From: Pseudoprimorskyibacter insulae | GTDB taxonomy: Bacteria > Pseudomonadota > Alphaproteobacteria > Rhodobacterales > Rhodobacteraceae | DNA: 64,000 bases | Assembly: GCF_900302505.1 (NCBI RefSeq) | Contig: NZ_OMOJ01000001.1 | Span: 744,001 to 808,000, forward strand | Reading direction: 5' to 3' | Notes under the pieces: generated by a model | Told to the model about the DNA's origin: nothing | The model's database searches: none | Seen by the model: only the letters and a program-made list of their open reading frames with translations | In this document: positions 1 to 8,201 of the stretch, piece by piece | Layout of the letters: the number at the start of each line of letters is the position of its first letter | Numbering within the stretch: the first letter of the stretch is position 1 | Program-made: the position numbers and the translations under genes

Positions 1-839
1 GCCATGCCACGACCTTCGCGCAGATCCTTGCCAGTGAGATCGGCATTTCCGCTGATAGCATCACGATTGAGGAAGGCGACACCGACACCGCGCCCTACGG
101 CCTTGGCACCTATGGGTCACGTTCGACCCCGGTGGCGGGGGCGGCAACGGCACTGGCCGGGCGCAAGATCCGCGCCAAGGCCCAGATGATCGCGGCCTAC
201 CTGCTGGAAGTCCATGACAACGATCTGGAATGGGACGTGGATCGCTTTGTTGTCAAAGGTGCGCCCGAGCGCTTCAAGACGATGAAGGAAATCGCCTATG
301 CCGCCTACAATCAGGCCATTCCGGGCGTCGAACCGGGGCTTGAGGCGGTCAGCTACTATGACCCGCCAAACATGACATATCCCTTCGGGGCCTATGTCTG
401 TGTGATGGACATCGACGTTGACACCGGCGTGCAGGAGATCCGCAAATTCTATGCGTTGGATGACTGCGGCACCCGTATCAACCCGATGATCATCGAAGGC
501 CAGGTGCATGGCGGTCTGACCGAGGCGCTGGCCGTCGCGCTGGGACAGGAAATTGCCTATGACGATATGGGCAACGTCAAGACCGGCACCTTCATGGACT
601 TCTTCCTGCCGACCGCGTGGGAAGTGCCGAACTACATCACCGACCATACCGTCACCCCGTCGCCGCATCACCCGATTGGCGCCAAGGGCGTGGGCGAAAG
701 CCCGCATGTGGGCGGCGTGCCGTGCTTCTCTAATGCGGTGAACGATGCGTTCCGGGCCTTTGGCCTGCGTCACACGCATATGCCGCATGATCATTGGCGG
801 ATCTGGCAGACGGCCAACCGTCTGGGCCTGCACGACTAA
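1..839 (+). CDS. coxL: Aerobic CO dehydrogenase large subunit, C-terminal part
   Basis: The gene enters from the left edge; the reading frame starts at base 3 and 278 residues are visible. It belongs to the xanthine dehydrogenase/CO dehydrogenase large-subunit family, which holds the molybdopterin cytosine dinucleotide cofactor and oxidises CO to CO2 (or a related substrate). Visible family signatures include GLGTYGSRSTPVAGAA and, near the end, GAKGVGESPHVGGVPCFSNA, the C-terminal cofactor-binding segment. The active-site loop that separates form I (AYxCSFR) from form II lies upstream and cannot be read. The next genes are coxD, coxE, coxF and coxG. An L-D-E-F order is typical of form I clusters (M-S-L-D-E-F), so I infer form I. 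Confidence 0.88.
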   Translation, partial: HATTFAQILASEIGISADSITIEEGDTDTAPYGLGTYGSRSTPVAGAATALAGRKIRAKAQMIAAYLLEVHDNDLEWDVDRFVVKGAPERFKTMKEIAYAAYNQAIPGVEPGLEAVSYYDPPNMTYPFGAYVCVMDIDVDTGVQEIRKFYALDDCGTRINPMIIEGQVHGGLTEALAVALGQEIAYDDMGNVKTGTFMDFFLPTAWEVPNYITDHTVTPSPHHPIGAKGVGESPHVGGVPCFSNAVNDAFRAFGLRHTHMPHDHWRIWQTANRLGLHD

Positions 840-848
840 GACAAGGCT

Positions 849-872
849 GGGCCGCCTGAACCAAGGCGGCCC
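849..872 (+). other. Hairpin between coxL and coxD
   Basis: Perfect 9-bp inverted repeat (GGGCCGCCT / AGGCGGCCC) with a 6-base loop, 20 bases before the coxD start. No T-run follows. It is more likely an mRNA-stabilising or attenuating hairpin inside the operon than a full terminator. The coxD ribosome site (AAAGGGGGGA) follows directly. Confidence 0.5.
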
Positions 873-892
873 GCACCGGCAAAGGGGGGATC

Positions 893-1765
893 ATGGACCA
901 TATCGCGCTGCAAACCGCCCTGAAGGGGCATGGCTATGTCGCCTCGGATGATCTGGCGATGGCCATTCATCTGGCGCTGGCGCTCGGCCGTCCGTTGCTG
1001 CTCGAAGGGGCGGCAGGGGTTGGCAAGACCGAGGTCGCCCGCGTTCTGGCCCGCCAACAAGACACCCGTTTGATCCGCCTGCAATGCTACGAAGGGTTGG
1101 ACGCGGCGCAATCCATCTACGAATGGAACTACCAAAAACAGCTTTTGTCGATCCGGGCCGCTGCGGATCGTGGCGCAACCGAAGGGGCCGAGGCCCGCAT
1201 CTTTTCCGAGGATTTCCTGCTGGAACGCCCGCTGCTTGCCGCGATCCGTCAGGACAAATCGCCGGTTCTGCTGGTGGATGAAATCGACCGCGCCGACGAA
1301 GAGTTTGAAGCCTATCTACTTGAAATGTTGTCAGACTATCAGGTGACCGTGCCCGAATTGGGCACCATCACCGCCACCAGCCGCCCGATCGTGATCCTGA
1401 CGGCCAACGGCACGCGGGATCTGTCGGACGCACTGCGCCGGCGCTGCCTTTATGCCTATGTCGGCTACCCGGACCGCGCGACCGAATTGCAGATCCTGAA
1501 CGCCCGCTGCCCGCAGGTCTCGGCCGCGCTGGCCGGTCAGATCGTGGGCTTTGTCCAAACCCTGCGCAAAGAGCCGTTGGACAAGGTGCCGGGCATTGCC
1601 GAAACCTTGGATTTCGCCGCCGCGCTGATCGGGCTTGGCATCGCCGATCTGACCAGCAACCCGGCCACCTTGCAGGCTGCTATGGCGACGCTGCTGAAAA
1701 CCGAAAGCGACCGCTTCAATATCACGACAGAGGTGATCCAGCGCATCGCGGGGCAGGCGGCATGA
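893..1765 (+). CDS. coxD: CoxD, MoxR-type AAA+ ATPase
   Basis: A 290-residue AAA+ ATPase of the MoxR family. Walker A GAAGVGKT is at about residues 39-46, Walker B LLVDEID at about 125-131, and a sensor-1 Asn at about 172 (ILTANGTRDL). In CO-oxidising bacteria CoxD acts as a chaperone needed to assemble the [CuSMoO2] active site of the large subunit. It works with a von Willebrand A protein, here the next gene, whose start overlaps the coxD stop by ATGA. The ribosome site is a G-rich run just upstream. Length and motifs are complete. The assignment to CO dehydrogenase maturation rests on position directly after coxL; MoxR ATPases serve other enzymes elsewhere. Confidence 0.9.
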   Translation: MDHIALQTALKGHGYVASDDLAMAIHLALALGRPLLLEGAAGVGKTEVARVLARQQDTRLIRLQCYEGLDAAQSIYEWNYQKQLLSIRAAADRGATEGAEARIFSEDFLLERPLLAAIRQDKSPVLLVDEIDRADEEFEAYLLEMLSDYQVTVPELGTITATSRPIVILTANGTRDLSDALRRRCLYAYVGYPDRATELQILNARCPQVSAALAGQIVGFVQTLRKEPLDKVPGIAETLDFAAALIGLGIADLTSNPATLQAAMATLLKTESDRFNITTEVIQRIAGQAA

Positions 1766-2949
1766 CACGCGTCACACGCTTTGCCACCCGCGATCCGGGG
1801 CCTGCGGCGCGAATGGCGGGGTTCATGGCACATCTGCGCGGCAATGGTCTGCGTCTGGGTGTGGGTGAGGCAGAATTGGCGTTGCAGGCCCTGACCCATG
1901 TTCAGGCGGCCAATCCGGCGCAGGCGCGGTTGGCCCTGCGCGCGGTGCTGACCGGGTGCGCCGAGGATGCCGCAAGGTTTGACGATCTGTTCGACGGATA
2001 TTGGATGAATGGAGGGCGCGTTGTGACAGGCGCAGCGCCGCGTGTGGGCGCCAATAGCCCGCATGTCCATTCATCCCGCACTGCCCCGGACGGGCAGGCA
2101 TCGGCGGGCGGTGGTGGGGATGCCGCCGCCCCCGACAACGGCGAAGGCGAGGCCGAGGCCGATGGTGAGGGCCGCTTGATCGCCATCACCCGGCAGTCGC
2201 GGGCCAAGCTGGACCTGCGCGATCTGGTCACCCCCGAGGATGTGGCCGAAGCCGAGGCCGTGGCCCGGCGTCTGGGCGCTGCGCTGCGCGACCGCCGGTC
2301 CCGCCGCCGCAAGGCCGCCAAGACCAAGGGTGACCGACCGGATTTCCGTCGCATCATGCGCCACAGCCTTGCCACCGGCGGCGAGCCGATGCGCATCTTG
2401 AAACGTCGCCGCCCGGACCGGCCTGTGAAGCTGGTCAGCCTGTGTGATGTCTCAGGCTCGATGCGCCTATACGCGCAGGTCTATCTGGCGTTCGTCGCCG
2501 GGCTGATGCGGTGCGATCCAACCGCCGATGCCTATCTGTTTCACACCCGATTGGTGCGGATCACCGACGCCCTGCGCGACCGGGATGCGATGCGGGCGAT
2601 GGGGCGGATGTCGTTGATGGCCGACGGGTTTGGCGGCGGGTCGCGGATTGGTGCTTCGCTTGATCTGTTCGCGCGGACCTATGCGCGGCGCTTTGTCGAT
2701 GGTCGGACAGTCGTCCTGATCCTGTCCGATGGCTATGACACCGACCCGCACGAGGCAATCGGAGCCGCAATGCAGCGGCTAAAGCGGCGCGGGTGCCGGG
2801 TGATCTGGCTTAACCCGTTGAAAGGCTGGCGCGATTACGCCCCGGTGGCGGGCGGCATGGCCGCTGCGCTGCCCCATGTCGATCTGTTTTGCCCTGCAAA
2901 CACCCTGGCCGATCTGGCCGCACTAGAACCGGAGCTGATGCGCCTATGA
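1762..2949 (+). CDS. coxE: CoxE, von Willebrand factor A domain protein
   Basis: A 395-residue VWA-CoxE family protein. A metal-ion-dependent adhesion site DVSGSM lies near residues 229-234, with a later MIDAS Asp in LILSDGYDTD. Residues about 110-145 form an acidic, Gly/Ala-rich low-complexity linker, and 175-190 is very basic (RRSRRRKAAK). Such proteins pair with MoxR ATPases; CoxD/CoxE are thought to act together in inserting copper and sulfur into the CO dehydrogenase cofactor. ATGA overlaps at both ends (with coxD and with the coxF-like gene) indicate translational coupling. Confidence 0.88.
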   Translation: MTRVTRFATRDPGPAARMAGFMAHLRGNGLRLGVGEAELALQALTHVQAANPAQARLALRAVLTGCAEDAARFDDLFDGYWMNGGRVVTGAAPRVGANSPHVHSSRTAPDGQASAGGGGDAAAPDNGEGEAEADGEGRLIAITRQSRAKLDLRDLVTPEDVAEAEAVARRLGAALRDRRSRRRKAAKTKGDRPDFRRIMRHSLATGGEPMRILKRRRPDRPVKLVSLCDVSGSMRLYAQVYLAFVAGLMRCDPTADAYLFHTRLVRITDALRDRDAMRAMGRMSLMADGFGGGSRIGASLDLFARTYARRFVDGRTVVLILSDGYDTDPHEAIGAAMQRLKRRGCRVIWLNPLKGWRDYAPVAGGMAAALPHVDLFCPANTLADLAALEPELMRL

Positions 2950-3731
2950 TGACACTGACACCCAAACGGACGGTCACATCGCTGGCCGAAACGATGCAAC
3001 AACAGGGCGAGCCCTTCGCCATTGCCACCGTGATCCGAACGCACGGGGCCACGGCGGCCAAGCCCGGCGCCAAGGCGCTGCTGGACCGCGATGGCACCTT
3101 GCTTGAGGGCTGGATTGGCGGCGGCTGTGTGCGTGCGGCGCTGGCCCGCGCGGCCAAACAGGCGGTGGCCGATGGTCAGCCGCAGGTCATTTCGCTGGCC
3201 CCCGAAGAAACCCTTCGCGACCGACATGTTGCCCCCGGCGATGTGGTGGATGGGGTGCGCTTTGCCCGCAATGGCTGCCCATCCAAAGGATCACTGGAGA
3301 TTTTCGTGGAACCTGTCCTGCCCATGCCCGAGCTTTGCATCTTTGGCTCTTCGCCGGTGTCGCAGGCGCTGGCGGCGCTGGCCGCACAATTCCAATGGTC
3401 GGTGCGTGAAGTCGCGCCCGATGCCGCAGCCCAGATCGTGCCGGGCGTTGACCGCGCGGTGGTCGTGGCAACCCAAGGCAAGGACGATCTGGCCGCGCTT
3501 CAGGCAGCGATGGATTTGCCCTGCCGCTACATCGGCTTTGTCGCCAGCCACCGCAAATGGCAGGCGCTGTCGGATCGGCTGCGGGGGGCAGGCGCAAGCG
3601 ATGACGATCTGGCCCGCGTCAAGGCACCGGCGGGTTTGGCCATTGGTGCCGTCACGCCCGACGAAATTGCCCTGTCGATCCTGGCGGAACTGACGCAGCT
3701 GCGCCGCACGGCGCAACGGGCCGCGTCATGA
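2946..3731 (+). CDS. coxF: XdhC/CoxF family Mo-enzyme maturation protein
   Basis: A 261-residue XdhC/CoxI-family protein, starting at the ATG that overlaps the coxE stop (ATGA). The N-terminal XdhC domain has the signature EGWIGGGCVRAAL. The C-terminal part is a Rossmann-like domain (LCIFGSSPVSQALAAL). XdhC proteins bind Mo cofactor and promote its sulfuration and insertion into xanthine-oxidase-family enzymes; the copies in cox operons are CoxF and CoxI. The place after coxE fits CoxF, but the sequence alone does not separate F from I. An in-frame ATG 57 bases upstream (2889) lies inside coxE and is unlikely to be used. The stop overlaps the next small reading frame, again by ATGA. Confidence 0.83.
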   Translation: MMTLTPKRTVTSLAETMQQQGEPFAIATVIRTHGATAAKPGAKALLDRDGTLLEGWIGGGCVRAALARAAKQAVADGQPQVISLAPEETLRDRHVAPGDVVDGVRFARNGCPSKGSLEIFVEPVLPMPELCIFGSSPVSQALAALAAQFQWSVREVAPDAAAQIVPGVDRAVVVATQGKDDLAALQAAMDLPCRYIGFVASHRKWQALSDRLRGAGASDDDLARVKAPAGLAIGAVTPDEIALSILAELTQLRRTAQRAAS

Positions 3732-3817
3732 AGCGCTTTTTCGCCCGGTTTCGCCGCCTGCGTCTGTCCAAAGATCAGGCCGAGCTATTGGCCACGATAA
3801 AATTCCCCTGTTGTTGA
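3728..3817 (+). CDS. Possible 29-residue basic peptide ending in Cys-Cys
   Basis: A short reading frame overlaps the coxF stop by ATGA, the same junction used by the two gene pairs before it, and ends 12 bases before the coxG start. The product has an N-terminal arginine-rich amphipathic stretch (MKRFFARFRRLRLSKDQAEL) and ends KFPCC. Seen: ATG, stop, coupling and an unusual C-terminal Cys pair. Inferred: a small membrane-associated or metal-handling accessory to CO dehydrogenase maturation. I do not recognise a family. It could be chance or the remnant of a longer gene. Confidence 0.45.
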   Translation: MKRFFARFRRLRLSKDQAELLATIKFPCC

Positions 3818-3829
3818 AAAGGATACCCA

Positions 3830-4282
3830 ATGGAGCTGAACGACGAAATTCTGATCGATGCCCCCAAGGACCGGGTCTATGCCGCGCTGAACGATCCCGA
3901 GATCCTGCGCCAATGCATCCCCGGCTGTGAGGAATTGATCCAGCATTCCGACACCGAACTTGAGGCGTTGGTCGTGCTGAAAGTTGGCCCGGTTAAGGCC
4001 AAGTTTTCGGGCAATGTGACGCTGGACAAATCCGGCGCACCGGATGCCTTTTCCCTGACGGGGTCGGGCAATGGCGGTGCGGCGGGCCATGCCAAGGGCG
4101 GGGCGGATGTGACCCTGACCGCGCAGGGCGATCAGACGTTGCTGTCCTATCAGGCCAAGGCCGAAATCGGCGGCAAACTGGCGCAATTGGGCAGCCGCCT
4201 GATCCAAAGTACGGCCAAGAAGCTGGCGGGCAAGTTCTTTGATAAATTCGCCGAAGTGGTCAATGCGCAGGTGTCTGCATAA
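3830..4282 (+). CDS. coxG: CoxG family SRPBCC protein
   Basis: A 150-residue CoxG (CO dehydrogenase subunit G) protein with the SRPBCC/START-like fold. The N-terminus MELNDEILIDAPKDRVYAAL is typical. Other family features are ILRQCIPGCEEL, KVGPVKAKFSGNVTL and a C-terminal helix with KKLAGKFFDKF. CoxG proteins are not catalytic; they have been linked to attaching CO dehydrogenase to the membrane and to quinone handling. The ribosome site AAAGG lies just upstream. This is the last gene of the cox operon here; the next gene is on the opposite strand 15 bases away. Confidence 0.88.
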   Translation: MELNDEILIDAPKDRVYAALNDPEILRQCIPGCEELIQHSDTELEALVVLKVGPVKAKFSGNVTLDKSGAPDAFSLTGSGNGGAAGHAKGGADVTLTAQGDQTLLSYQAKAEIGGKLAQLGSRLIQSTAKKLAGKFFDKFAEVVNAQVSA

Positions 4283-4297
4283 CGCAAAAGCCGGGGG

Positions 4298-5029
4298 TCA
4301 GCCCCCGGTTTTCAACAAGGCGCGATAGCGGGCCAAGCTGCCCTCTAGGTGCTGTTCCATCGCGGCTTCGGCGGCGGGGCCGTCACCGTTGATGATCGCA
4401 TCGACGATGCGGTCATGTTCCTTCACGATATCGGGGTTCGGGGTATAGGCGCGGGGTTTGCCGTCATGCGCCTCAAGCTCGACCCTTGGAACGATCCCTT
4501 GCCGGATCAACGTCAGAAATTCGGGAAACCGCCGGTTCTGCGTGGCCTTGGCGATCTCCATATGAAAATCGAAATCGGCAGAGCGGGTGGATTCCCCAAG
4601 GTCAAAGCTGCTGGCGACGGCGCGGCTGGTGCGCACGATATCGTCCAGTTGCACGGCGGACCGCCGGATCGCCGCCAGACCGGCCGCGCGGATTTCAAAG
4701 GCGCTGCGCAATTCGAACATCTCGATCACGCCGGAAATCCGCTCCATATCCAGATCTGAGAATGGCTTGGCGTTGGCCTCGGGGCCCGGCTCCAGCACAA
4801 ACACGCCTGAGCCTTTGCGCGCCTCGACCATGCCTTGCGACCGCAGATTGCCCAAAGCTTCGCGCACCACGGTGCGGCTGACCGAATGCTGGCGCGTCAG
4901 CTCTGCCTCGCTTGGCAGGCGGTCGCCGGGACGGAACCGCCCGGACTGGATGTCCTGCCGCAGGGCATCCGCAATCATCATCGCGCGGGTTCGCGCGGGT
5001 GGGGTCTGGGGGGCTGTGCTGCCTGTCAT
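4298..5029 (-). CDS. GntR family regulator, FadR subfamily (FCD domain)
   Basis: A 243-residue transcription factor. The N-terminal winged helix-turn-helix is at about residues 15-80 (GDRLPSEAELTRQHSVSRTV, then REALGNLRSQGMVEARKGSG). The C-terminal FCD ligand domain carries the metal-binding Asp/His set seen in DFDFHMEIAKATQN and MEQHLEGS. FadR-type regulators usually repress catabolic genes and release DNA on binding an organic acid. It is divergent from the dehydratase gene (start 5245). Palindromes resembling GntR operators lie at 5060-5070 and 5178-5188, with a similar site before the ABC permeases, so it probably controls the 4298-12217 island and itself. Confidence 0.9.
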   Translation of the reverse strand: MTGSTAPQTPPARTRAMMIADALRQDIQSGRFRPGDRLPSEAELTRQHSVSRTVVREALGNLRSQGMVEARKGSGVFVLEPGPEANAKPFSDLDMERISGVIEMFELRSAFEIRAAGLAAIRRSAVQLDDIVRTSRAVASSFDLGESTRSADFDFHMEIAKATQNRRFPEFLTLIRQGIVPRVELEAHDGKPRAYTPNPDIVKEHDRIVDAIINGDGPAAEAAMEQHLEGSLARYRALLKTGG

Positions 5030-5059
5030 ACGGGGCCTGTCTGCGGATCACTGGTCAGT

Positions 5060-5070
5060 CTGTTGTACAG
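5060..5070. promoter_or_regulatory. Candidate GntR operator 1
   Basis: CTGTTGTACAG is a near-palindrome (arms CTGTT/TACAG, 5-1-5) lying 31 bases upstream of the GntR regulator start. It matches the perfect copy at 5178-5188 at 9 of 11 positions. Its place suggests autoregulation. Confidence 0.5.
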
Positions 5071-5177
5071 GTGTTCCAAGAAAATAGAAGAGTTTCCCGC
5101 CGCTTTTCCACGGTTTCGGGGAAACTTGTCTGACACCACGTCGAAATTTTGCAGGAAAAGTTGACCGATCCAAGAAT

Positions 5178-5188
5178 CTGTAATACAG
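5178..5188. promoter_or_regulatory. Candidate GntR operator 2
   Basis: CTGTAATACAG is a perfect 5-1-5 palindrome 57 bases before the dehydratase TTG start. It is the best copy of a motif also seen at 5060-5070 and 11781-11803. Short palindromes with a one-base centre are usual for FadR-subfamily GntR proteins. Confidence 0.55.
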
Positions 5189-5244
5189 GTTTGTGAGACA
5201 AGTTGATAAGATTGGTGCGAACCGGCACCTTGGGAGGACAGACT

Positions 5245-6393
5245 TTGATTATCACGGATGTTTCGGTTCGGGTTTTCAGCCACAACACGCGCCGCCATAG
5301 CGACAGCGCAGGCCACGCGCATCCCGGCCCCGTTCATCAGGTGCAGCAGGCCATTGTCACCATCCGCACCGAGGACGGCCACGAAGGCCACAGCTTTTGC
5401 CCGCCCGAGGTCGCCCGCCCGCATGTCATGGACAAGTACGTCCGCAAGGTGCTGATCGGGCAGGATCACCGCGACCGCGAACGTCTGTGGCAGGATCTGG
5501 CGCATTGGCAGCGCGGGTCGGCGGCGCAGCTGACGGATCGGACGCTGGCTGTGGTCGATTGCGCGCTGTGGGATCTGGCCGGGCGCAGCCTTGGCCAGCC
5601 GGTCTATAAGCTGATCGGCGGCTATCGCGACAAGGTGCGGGCCTATGGCTCGATCATGTGCGGCGATGAGCAGGAAGGCGGGCTTGCCACGCCCGAAGAT
5701 TATGGCCGTTTCGCCGAAGCCTTGGTCAATCGCGGCTACAAAGGGATCAAGCTGCACACATGGATGCCGCCGGTGTCTTGGGCACCGGATGTGAAAATGG
5801 ACCTAAAGGCCTGCGCCGCCGTGCGCGAAGCTGTTGGCCCCGATATCGCGCTGATGATCGACGCCTTCCATTGGTACAAACGATCCGACGCGTTGGAATT
5901 GGGCCGGGGTTTGGAAAAGCTGGATTTCGCCTGGATCGAAGAGCCGATGGATGAACAATCTATGTCGTCCTATCAGTGGCTTAGTGAAAATCTGGACATT
6001 CCTGTTGTCGGGCCGGAAAGCGCGGCAGGCAAGCATTGGCACCGCGCCGAATGGATCAAGTCGGGGGCCTGCGACATCCTGCGGACCGGCGTGAACGACG
6101 TCGGCGGGATCACCCCGGCGCTCAAGACCATGCACCTTGCCGAAGCCTTCGGGATGGAATGCGAAGTTCATGGCAACACCGCGATGAACCTACAGGTCGT
6201 CGCCGCCACCAAGAATTGCAAATGGTACGAACGCGGGCTGCTGCATCCGTTCCTCGAATATGACGACGGGTTCGACTACCTGAACCAGCTGTCCGATCCG
6301 ATGGACCGCGACGGCTGGGTGCATGTGCCGGACCGCCCCGGATTGGGAGAGGATATCAACTTCGATCACATTGAGAACAACCGCGTGGCTTGA
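5245..6393 (+). CDS. Enolase superfamily (mandelate racemase/MLE) protein, probable acid-sugar dehydratase
   Basis: I place the start at TTG 5245, six bases after a strong ribosome site GGGAGGA, giving 382 residues; an upstream in-frame ATG at 5203 has no such site. The N-terminal capping domain is followed by a TIM-like barrel. Metal ligands fit D206 (MIDAF), E232 (WIEEP) and E258 (GPES). A D285 (NDVGG)/H309 (EVHGN) dyad marks the mandelate racemase subgroup. The second-strand base motif is K169-L-H171 rather than the usual K-x-K. Dehydration of an acid sugar or related hydroxy acid is the likeliest reaction, but the substrate cannot be read. The neighbouring GntR regulator, ABC importer and cupin support a small catabolic pathway. 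Confidence 0.85.
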   Translation: MIITDVSVRVFSHNTRRHSDSAGHAHPGPVHQVQQAIVTIRTEDGHEGHSFCPPEVARPHVMDKYVRKVLIGQDHRDRERLWQDLAHWQRGSAAQLTDRTLAVVDCALWDLAGRSLGQPVYKLIGGYRDKVRAYGSIMCGDEQEGGLATPEDYGRFAEALVNRGYKGIKLHTWMPPVSWAPDVKMDLKACAAVREAVGPDIALMIDAFHWYKRSDALELGRGLEKLDFAWIEEPMDEQSMSSYQWLSENLDIPVVGPESAAGKHWHRAEWIKSGACDILRTGVNDVGGITPALKTMHLAEAFGMECEVHGNTAMNLQVVAATKNCKWYERGLLHPFLEYDDGFDYLNQLSDPMDRDGWVHVPDRPGLGEDINFDHIENNRVA

Positions 6394-6453
6394 CGGCTGC
6401 GCGAAGGGGCCACGCGCCCGAATACCCCAGATGTCATAAAGCGGGAGGAGACC

Positions 6454-8046
6454 ATGAGACATCTTCTGACAGGCGCTGCTGTTGCAGCGCTACTGGCCAC
6501 GGCTGCGCCAGTGATGGCCGAAACGCCGGGCGACCAATTGGTTGTCGGCTTCACGATGACCAACATCCTGACCATGGATCCGGCGGCAATCACCGGCGGC
6601 GAAGCGGTTCAGGTGCTGAACAACGTCTATGACGCGCTGGTCGATCTGGACCCGGACACCAAAGCGCTTCAGCCGCGCATGGCCGAAAGCTGGACCATTT
6701 CCGACGACAATCTGTCGGTGACGTTCAAGCTGCGGGAAGGGGCGAAATTTGCCTCGGGCAACCCGGTGACGGCGGCGGATGTGAAGTTCAGCTTTGACCG
6801 TTTGCTGACCCTTGGTCAGGCGCAATCTTCTGGTCTGAAAAGCCGAGGCTTTACCGCCGAAGCGATCGACCAGCACTTCGTTGTGGTGGACGATCACACG
6901 TTTCAACTCAACCTGCCGCAGCAGGACGATCCGAAGCTGATCCTGATGTATCTGGCGCAGGCTGGTGTCGGCTCGATCCTCGATAGCGCACTGGTCATGG
7001 AAAACCAGACCGATGGCGATATGGGGCAGGCTTGGCTGACCAACAACTCCGCCGGCTCGGGGGCGTTCAGCCTTGGCCAGTGGCGCGCCAATGAATATAT
7101 CATCCTGACGCGCAATGATGGTTTCTGGGGCGATGCACCGGACATGAAACGCGTGCTGATGCGCCACCTGCCGGAATCGCAGTCGCAGCGTCTGGCGCTG
7201 GAACAGGGCGATCTGGACGTCGGTTTTAGCCTTGCAGCCGCCGACCTTCGGGCGCTGGATGCCAATGAGGCGATCACCGTCACCACCGTTCCCAGCGCGG
7301 GGTTCTATTACCTTTCCGTGTCGATGGAGGGCGAGCGTTATGCCAATGACAAGGTGCGTGAAGCGCTGCGTTATCTGATTGATTACAAGGGCATCAATTC
7401 GGCCATTATGCCGTTCTTCGGGGTCGAACGTCAGCGCCCGATCAACACCGGCGCCTTCAGCTCGCTTGCCGATCCGGGCTATACGCTGGACATCGAAAAG
7501 GCCAAGGCCCTGCTGGCCGAAGCGGGCTATCCCGATGGGTTTGACACCACGCTGCGCGTAATCTCGACCCAGCAATTCCTTGACGCGGCAACCGCCATTC
7601 AAGGCACGCTGGCACAGGCGGGCATCAACGCCGAGATCATCACCGGCGATGGCGGCCAGATCTACGGCGCGATGCGTGCACGGGAATTCGAACTGTTGGT
7701 CGGTCGCGGCGGCGGCGGTCAGCAGCCGCACCCGGATTCCAACCTGCGGGCTTTGGTCTATAACCCGGACAACTCCAAGGATGCGGGCCTGACCAACTAC
7801 CAAAGCTGGCGCACCAGCTATCAGGACGTGGAACTGAACGCCAAGATCGAAGCGGCCCTGATCGAACGCAACCCCGAGGCGCAGCTGGCCCAATACGAAG
7901 AGATCCAGCGCCTGATTGATGCCAAGGTGACCTCGATCCAGCCGTTCTCGGAGCGGGTGGTGACGGCGGCCTATCAGGCTGATGTGTCGGGCGTCATCAT
8001 TGACCCGTGGGTGTCGCGGTTCGAAGATGTAACCAAGTCGCGCTAA
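6454..8046 (+). CDS. ABC transporter substrate-binding protein, family 5 (peptide/opine type)
   Basis: A 530-residue periplasmic binding protein with a signal peptide (about 22 residues, cut after PVMA). SBP family 5 features include DPAAITGGEAVQVLNNVYDA near the N-terminus, then LVDLDPDTKALQPRMAESW and YLIDYKGINSAIMPFFG. Family 5 proteins bind di/oligopeptides, but also opines, glycosides and some sugar acids. A strong ribosome site GGGAGGAG precedes the ATG. It follows the dehydratase by 60 bases on the same strand and ends at a good terminator (8066-8096). The cognate permeases and ATPases lie on the other strand at 8202-11725 and converge on it. Confidence 0.9.
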   Translation: MRHLLTGAAVAALLATAAPVMAETPGDQLVVGFTMTNILTMDPAAITGGEAVQVLNNVYDALVDLDPDTKALQPRMAESWTISDDNLSVTFKLREGAKFASGNPVTAADVKFSFDRLLTLGQAQSSGLKSRGFTAEAIDQHFVVVDDHTFQLNLPQQDDPKLILMYLAQAGVGSILDSALVMENQTDGDMGQAWLTNNSAGSGAFSLGQWRANEYIILTRNDGFWGDAPDMKRVLMRHLPESQSQRLALEQGDLDVGFSLAAADLRALDANEAITVTTVPSAGFYYLSVSMEGERYANDKVREALRYLIDYKGINSAIMPFFGVERQRPINTGAFSSLADPGYTLDIEKAKALLAEAGYPDGFDTTLRVISTQQFLDAATAIQGTLAQAGINAEIITGDGGQIYGAMRAREFELLVGRGGGGQQPHPDSNLRALVYNPDNSKDAGLTNYQSWRTSYQDVELNAKIEAALIERNPEAQLAQYEEIQRLIDAKVTSIQPFSERVVTAAYQADVSGVIIDPWVSRFEDVTKSR

Positions 8047-8065
8047 GCGACCCGGTAAGACAGGC

Positions 8066-8096
8066 AAGGCGCGGTCCGAAAGGGCCGCGCCTTTTT
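8066..8096 (+). terminator. Rho-independent terminator after the binding-protein gene
   Basis: 12-bp stem (AAGGCGCGGTCC / GGGCCGCGCCTT, one G-U pair) with a GAAA loop, running into TTTTT. It ends plus-strand transcription from the dehydratase and binding-protein genes. Confidence 0.85.
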
Positions 8097-8144
8097 GCGT
8101 TGGCGGTGGGTCGACAACGGCGGCGGATCGAAACGGACGGCAGC

Positions 8145-8172
8145 AAAAAGCCCCCGGTGAAACACCGGGGGC
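8145..8172 (-). terminator. Rho-independent terminator of the ABC operon
   Basis: Perfect 10-bp stem GCCCCCGGTG / CACCGGGGGC with a 3-base loop. On the minus strand it is followed by TTTTT (8149-8145). It terminates the permease/ATPase operon and sits back to back with the plus-strand terminator. Confidence 0.85.
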
Positions 8173-8201
8173 ACGCGCCGCGATATCAGGTCAGGGAGCC
8201 C

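Noticed and set aside
6490-8067. 525-codon open frame on the minus strand
   Set aside because: Antisense to the ABC binding protein, with Arg/His-rich translation typical of a shadow frame.
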